From Vreelandella halophila (lineage in GTDB: Bacteria; Pseudomonadota; Gammaproteobacteria; Pseudomonadales; Oleiphilaceae): DNA of 33,139 bases. Within the stretch, counting starts at the first letter, position 1, and each line of letters starts with the position of its first letter. Location of the stretch: the NCBI RefSeq assembly GCF_019903425.1, contig NZ_JACHUZ010000011.1, positions 157,859-190,997 of the forward strand. The letters run 5' to 3'. The notes under the pieces are model-generated. The model made no database searches, had not been told where the DNA came from, and was given only the letters and a program-made list of their open reading frames with translations. A program made the position numbers and the translations under genes. Positions 32,713 through 33,139 of this stretch are shown one piece after another.

Positions 32713-32898
32713 ATGGAAACGAAGACTGCGCGCCTCACCGTTCTGGTGGATCCGGAAAAGAAGAAAGCGTTCGAAAACCTGTGCGCGTCCCAGGACCTGA
32801 CCACCTCCCAGGTGGTGCGCCAGCTGATCCGGGATTATCTCGCCCGCCATGGTGTGGACTACCCCACACGCGCGACAGTCTCCGGTGAGGAGAAATAG
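32713..32898 (+). CDS. CopG-type ribbon-helix-helix protein
   Basis: A 61-residue protein with a ribbon-helix-helix fold: strand TARLTVLVDPE, helix KKKAFENLCASQ, turn DLTTS and helix QVVRQLIRDYLARHG. RHH proteins are dimeric DNA binders and often antitoxins or plasmid-copy repressors. GGGAGA lies before the ATG. No toxin gene follows on the same strand, so it may be a solitary regulator or an orphan antitoxin. The dyad over its promoter fits self-repression. Confidence 0.85.
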   Translation: METKTARLTVLVDPEKKKAFENLCASQDLTTSQVVRQLIRDYLARHGVDYPTRATVSGEEK

Positions 32899-32899
32899 G

Positions 32900-33016
32900 T
32901 CAGAACCGTACTTCCGCCCATTTGAACCCGAGTGCCTGCAGTTCCTCTATGGCGCTGTCCACGGTCTCGAGCTGGGAGACATCCCCGTCCCCATTGAGAA
33001 GGAAGTAACTGCGTCC
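32900..33016 (-). pseudogene. C-terminal fragment of a small conserved-looking protein
   Basis: This frame on the minus strand encodes 38 residues (GRSYFLLNGDGDVSQLETVD, then SAIEELQALGFKWAEVRF) and a TGA at 32900-32902. They look like a genuine compact domain end. A TAA (33017-33019) sits directly upstream and no ATG, GTG or TTG start with a ribosome-binding site is present inside. Either a gene was broken by a frameshift or stop near 33017, or an unusual start is used. Family unknown. Confidence 0.4.
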
Positions 33017-33065
33017 TTATCCCGGCTTCCCCGTTGTGTCCGCAAGGTGAACTCCCGCCTCTCCA

Positions 33066-33102
33066 ATGATAGTATGCGTATCATATGTTAATGGCATTAA
33101 CA
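33066..33102. promoter_or_regulatory. Dyad symmetry cluster near the right edge
   Basis: Two inverted repeats lie side by side: ATGATA-N7-TATCAT (33066-33084) and the perfect TGTTAATG-G-CATTAACA (33086-33102). They sit in AT-rich sequence before the minus-strand fragment. That is the position and form of a repressor operator. Confidence 0.45.
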
Positions 33103-33139
33103 TTCAGTGAAATCACCAGAGGCGGGGCCCGTTTTTCCT

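Overview
The window looks like a chromosomal segment of a GC-rich, aerobic, probably halophilic or marine gammaproteobacterium of the Marinobacter, Halomonas or Alcanivorax type. This rests on gene content: a fused isobutyryl-CoA mutase (IcmF), a TonB receptor/DUF3649/PepSY/DUF3325 iron operon, a YihG-like acyltransferase, DUF4398/OmpA lipoproteins and Pseudomonas-style REP palindromes. The genus is an inference. I see no rRNA, tRNA or CRISPR array.

Region 1 (1-10.3 kb) is ordinary envelope and signalling sequence. It holds a partial secreted protein, a DUF4398 lipoprotein overlapping a DUF4398-OmpA lipoprotein, a CmpX-like multi-repeat membrane channel, a Bax-like glucosaminidase lipoprotein, a 48-residue zinc-ribbon microprotein and a lysophospholipid acyltransferase. 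It continues with a methanogen-output-domain protein overlapping a PAS-PAS-GGDEF-EAL protein, a cupin gene broken by one in-frame amber codon, a metallophosphoesterase and a YdcH-like protein.

Region 2 (10.3-15.1 kb) is a minus-strand patchwork of small accessory genes. It has a chimeric scar built from a higA fragment and the 3' end of a zinc-ribbon gene, a small lipoprotein, a HigBA toxin-antitoxin pair, a plus-strand gene remnant with its terminator, an ankyrin protein, a secreted unknown, a small membrane protein and a 338-residue protein with a hydrophobic glycine-rich C-terminus. A ~43-bp repeat flanks part of this block. The last two genes have the layout of an effector and its immunity protein.

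Region 3 (15.3-23.6 kb) starts with a GC-rich PD-(D/E)XK-like gene whose end lies at a sharp drop in GC. The AT-rich island that follows carries a plus-strand operon: a large HEPN protein with an RNxxxH motif, a dGTPase-type HD hydrolase and a CCA/poly(A)-polymerase-like nucleotidyltransferase. A complete IS5-family element (1163 bp, 12-bp inverted ends, TTAG target duplication) splits the dGTPase gene. Convergent to it lie an XRE-ImmA/IrrE gene and an overlapping upstream gene of unknown function, with a good promoter carrying a dyad. I read this as a defence island. The HEPN/dGTPase/nucleotidyltransferase combination is the strongest candidate for an undescribed system, and it is probably inactive in this isolate.

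Region 4 (23.6-33.1 kb) returns to GC-rich core-like sequence: icmF on the minus strand, then a divergent Fur-box-preceded operon for siderophore-iron uptake (TonB receptor, DUF3649, PepSY reductase-like protein, DUF3325, AraC regulator) with end-to-start overlaps. REP palindromes bound the operon. A small CopG-like repressor with a dyad over its -10 region, and a start-less gene fragment next to a perfect 17-bp palindrome, close the window.
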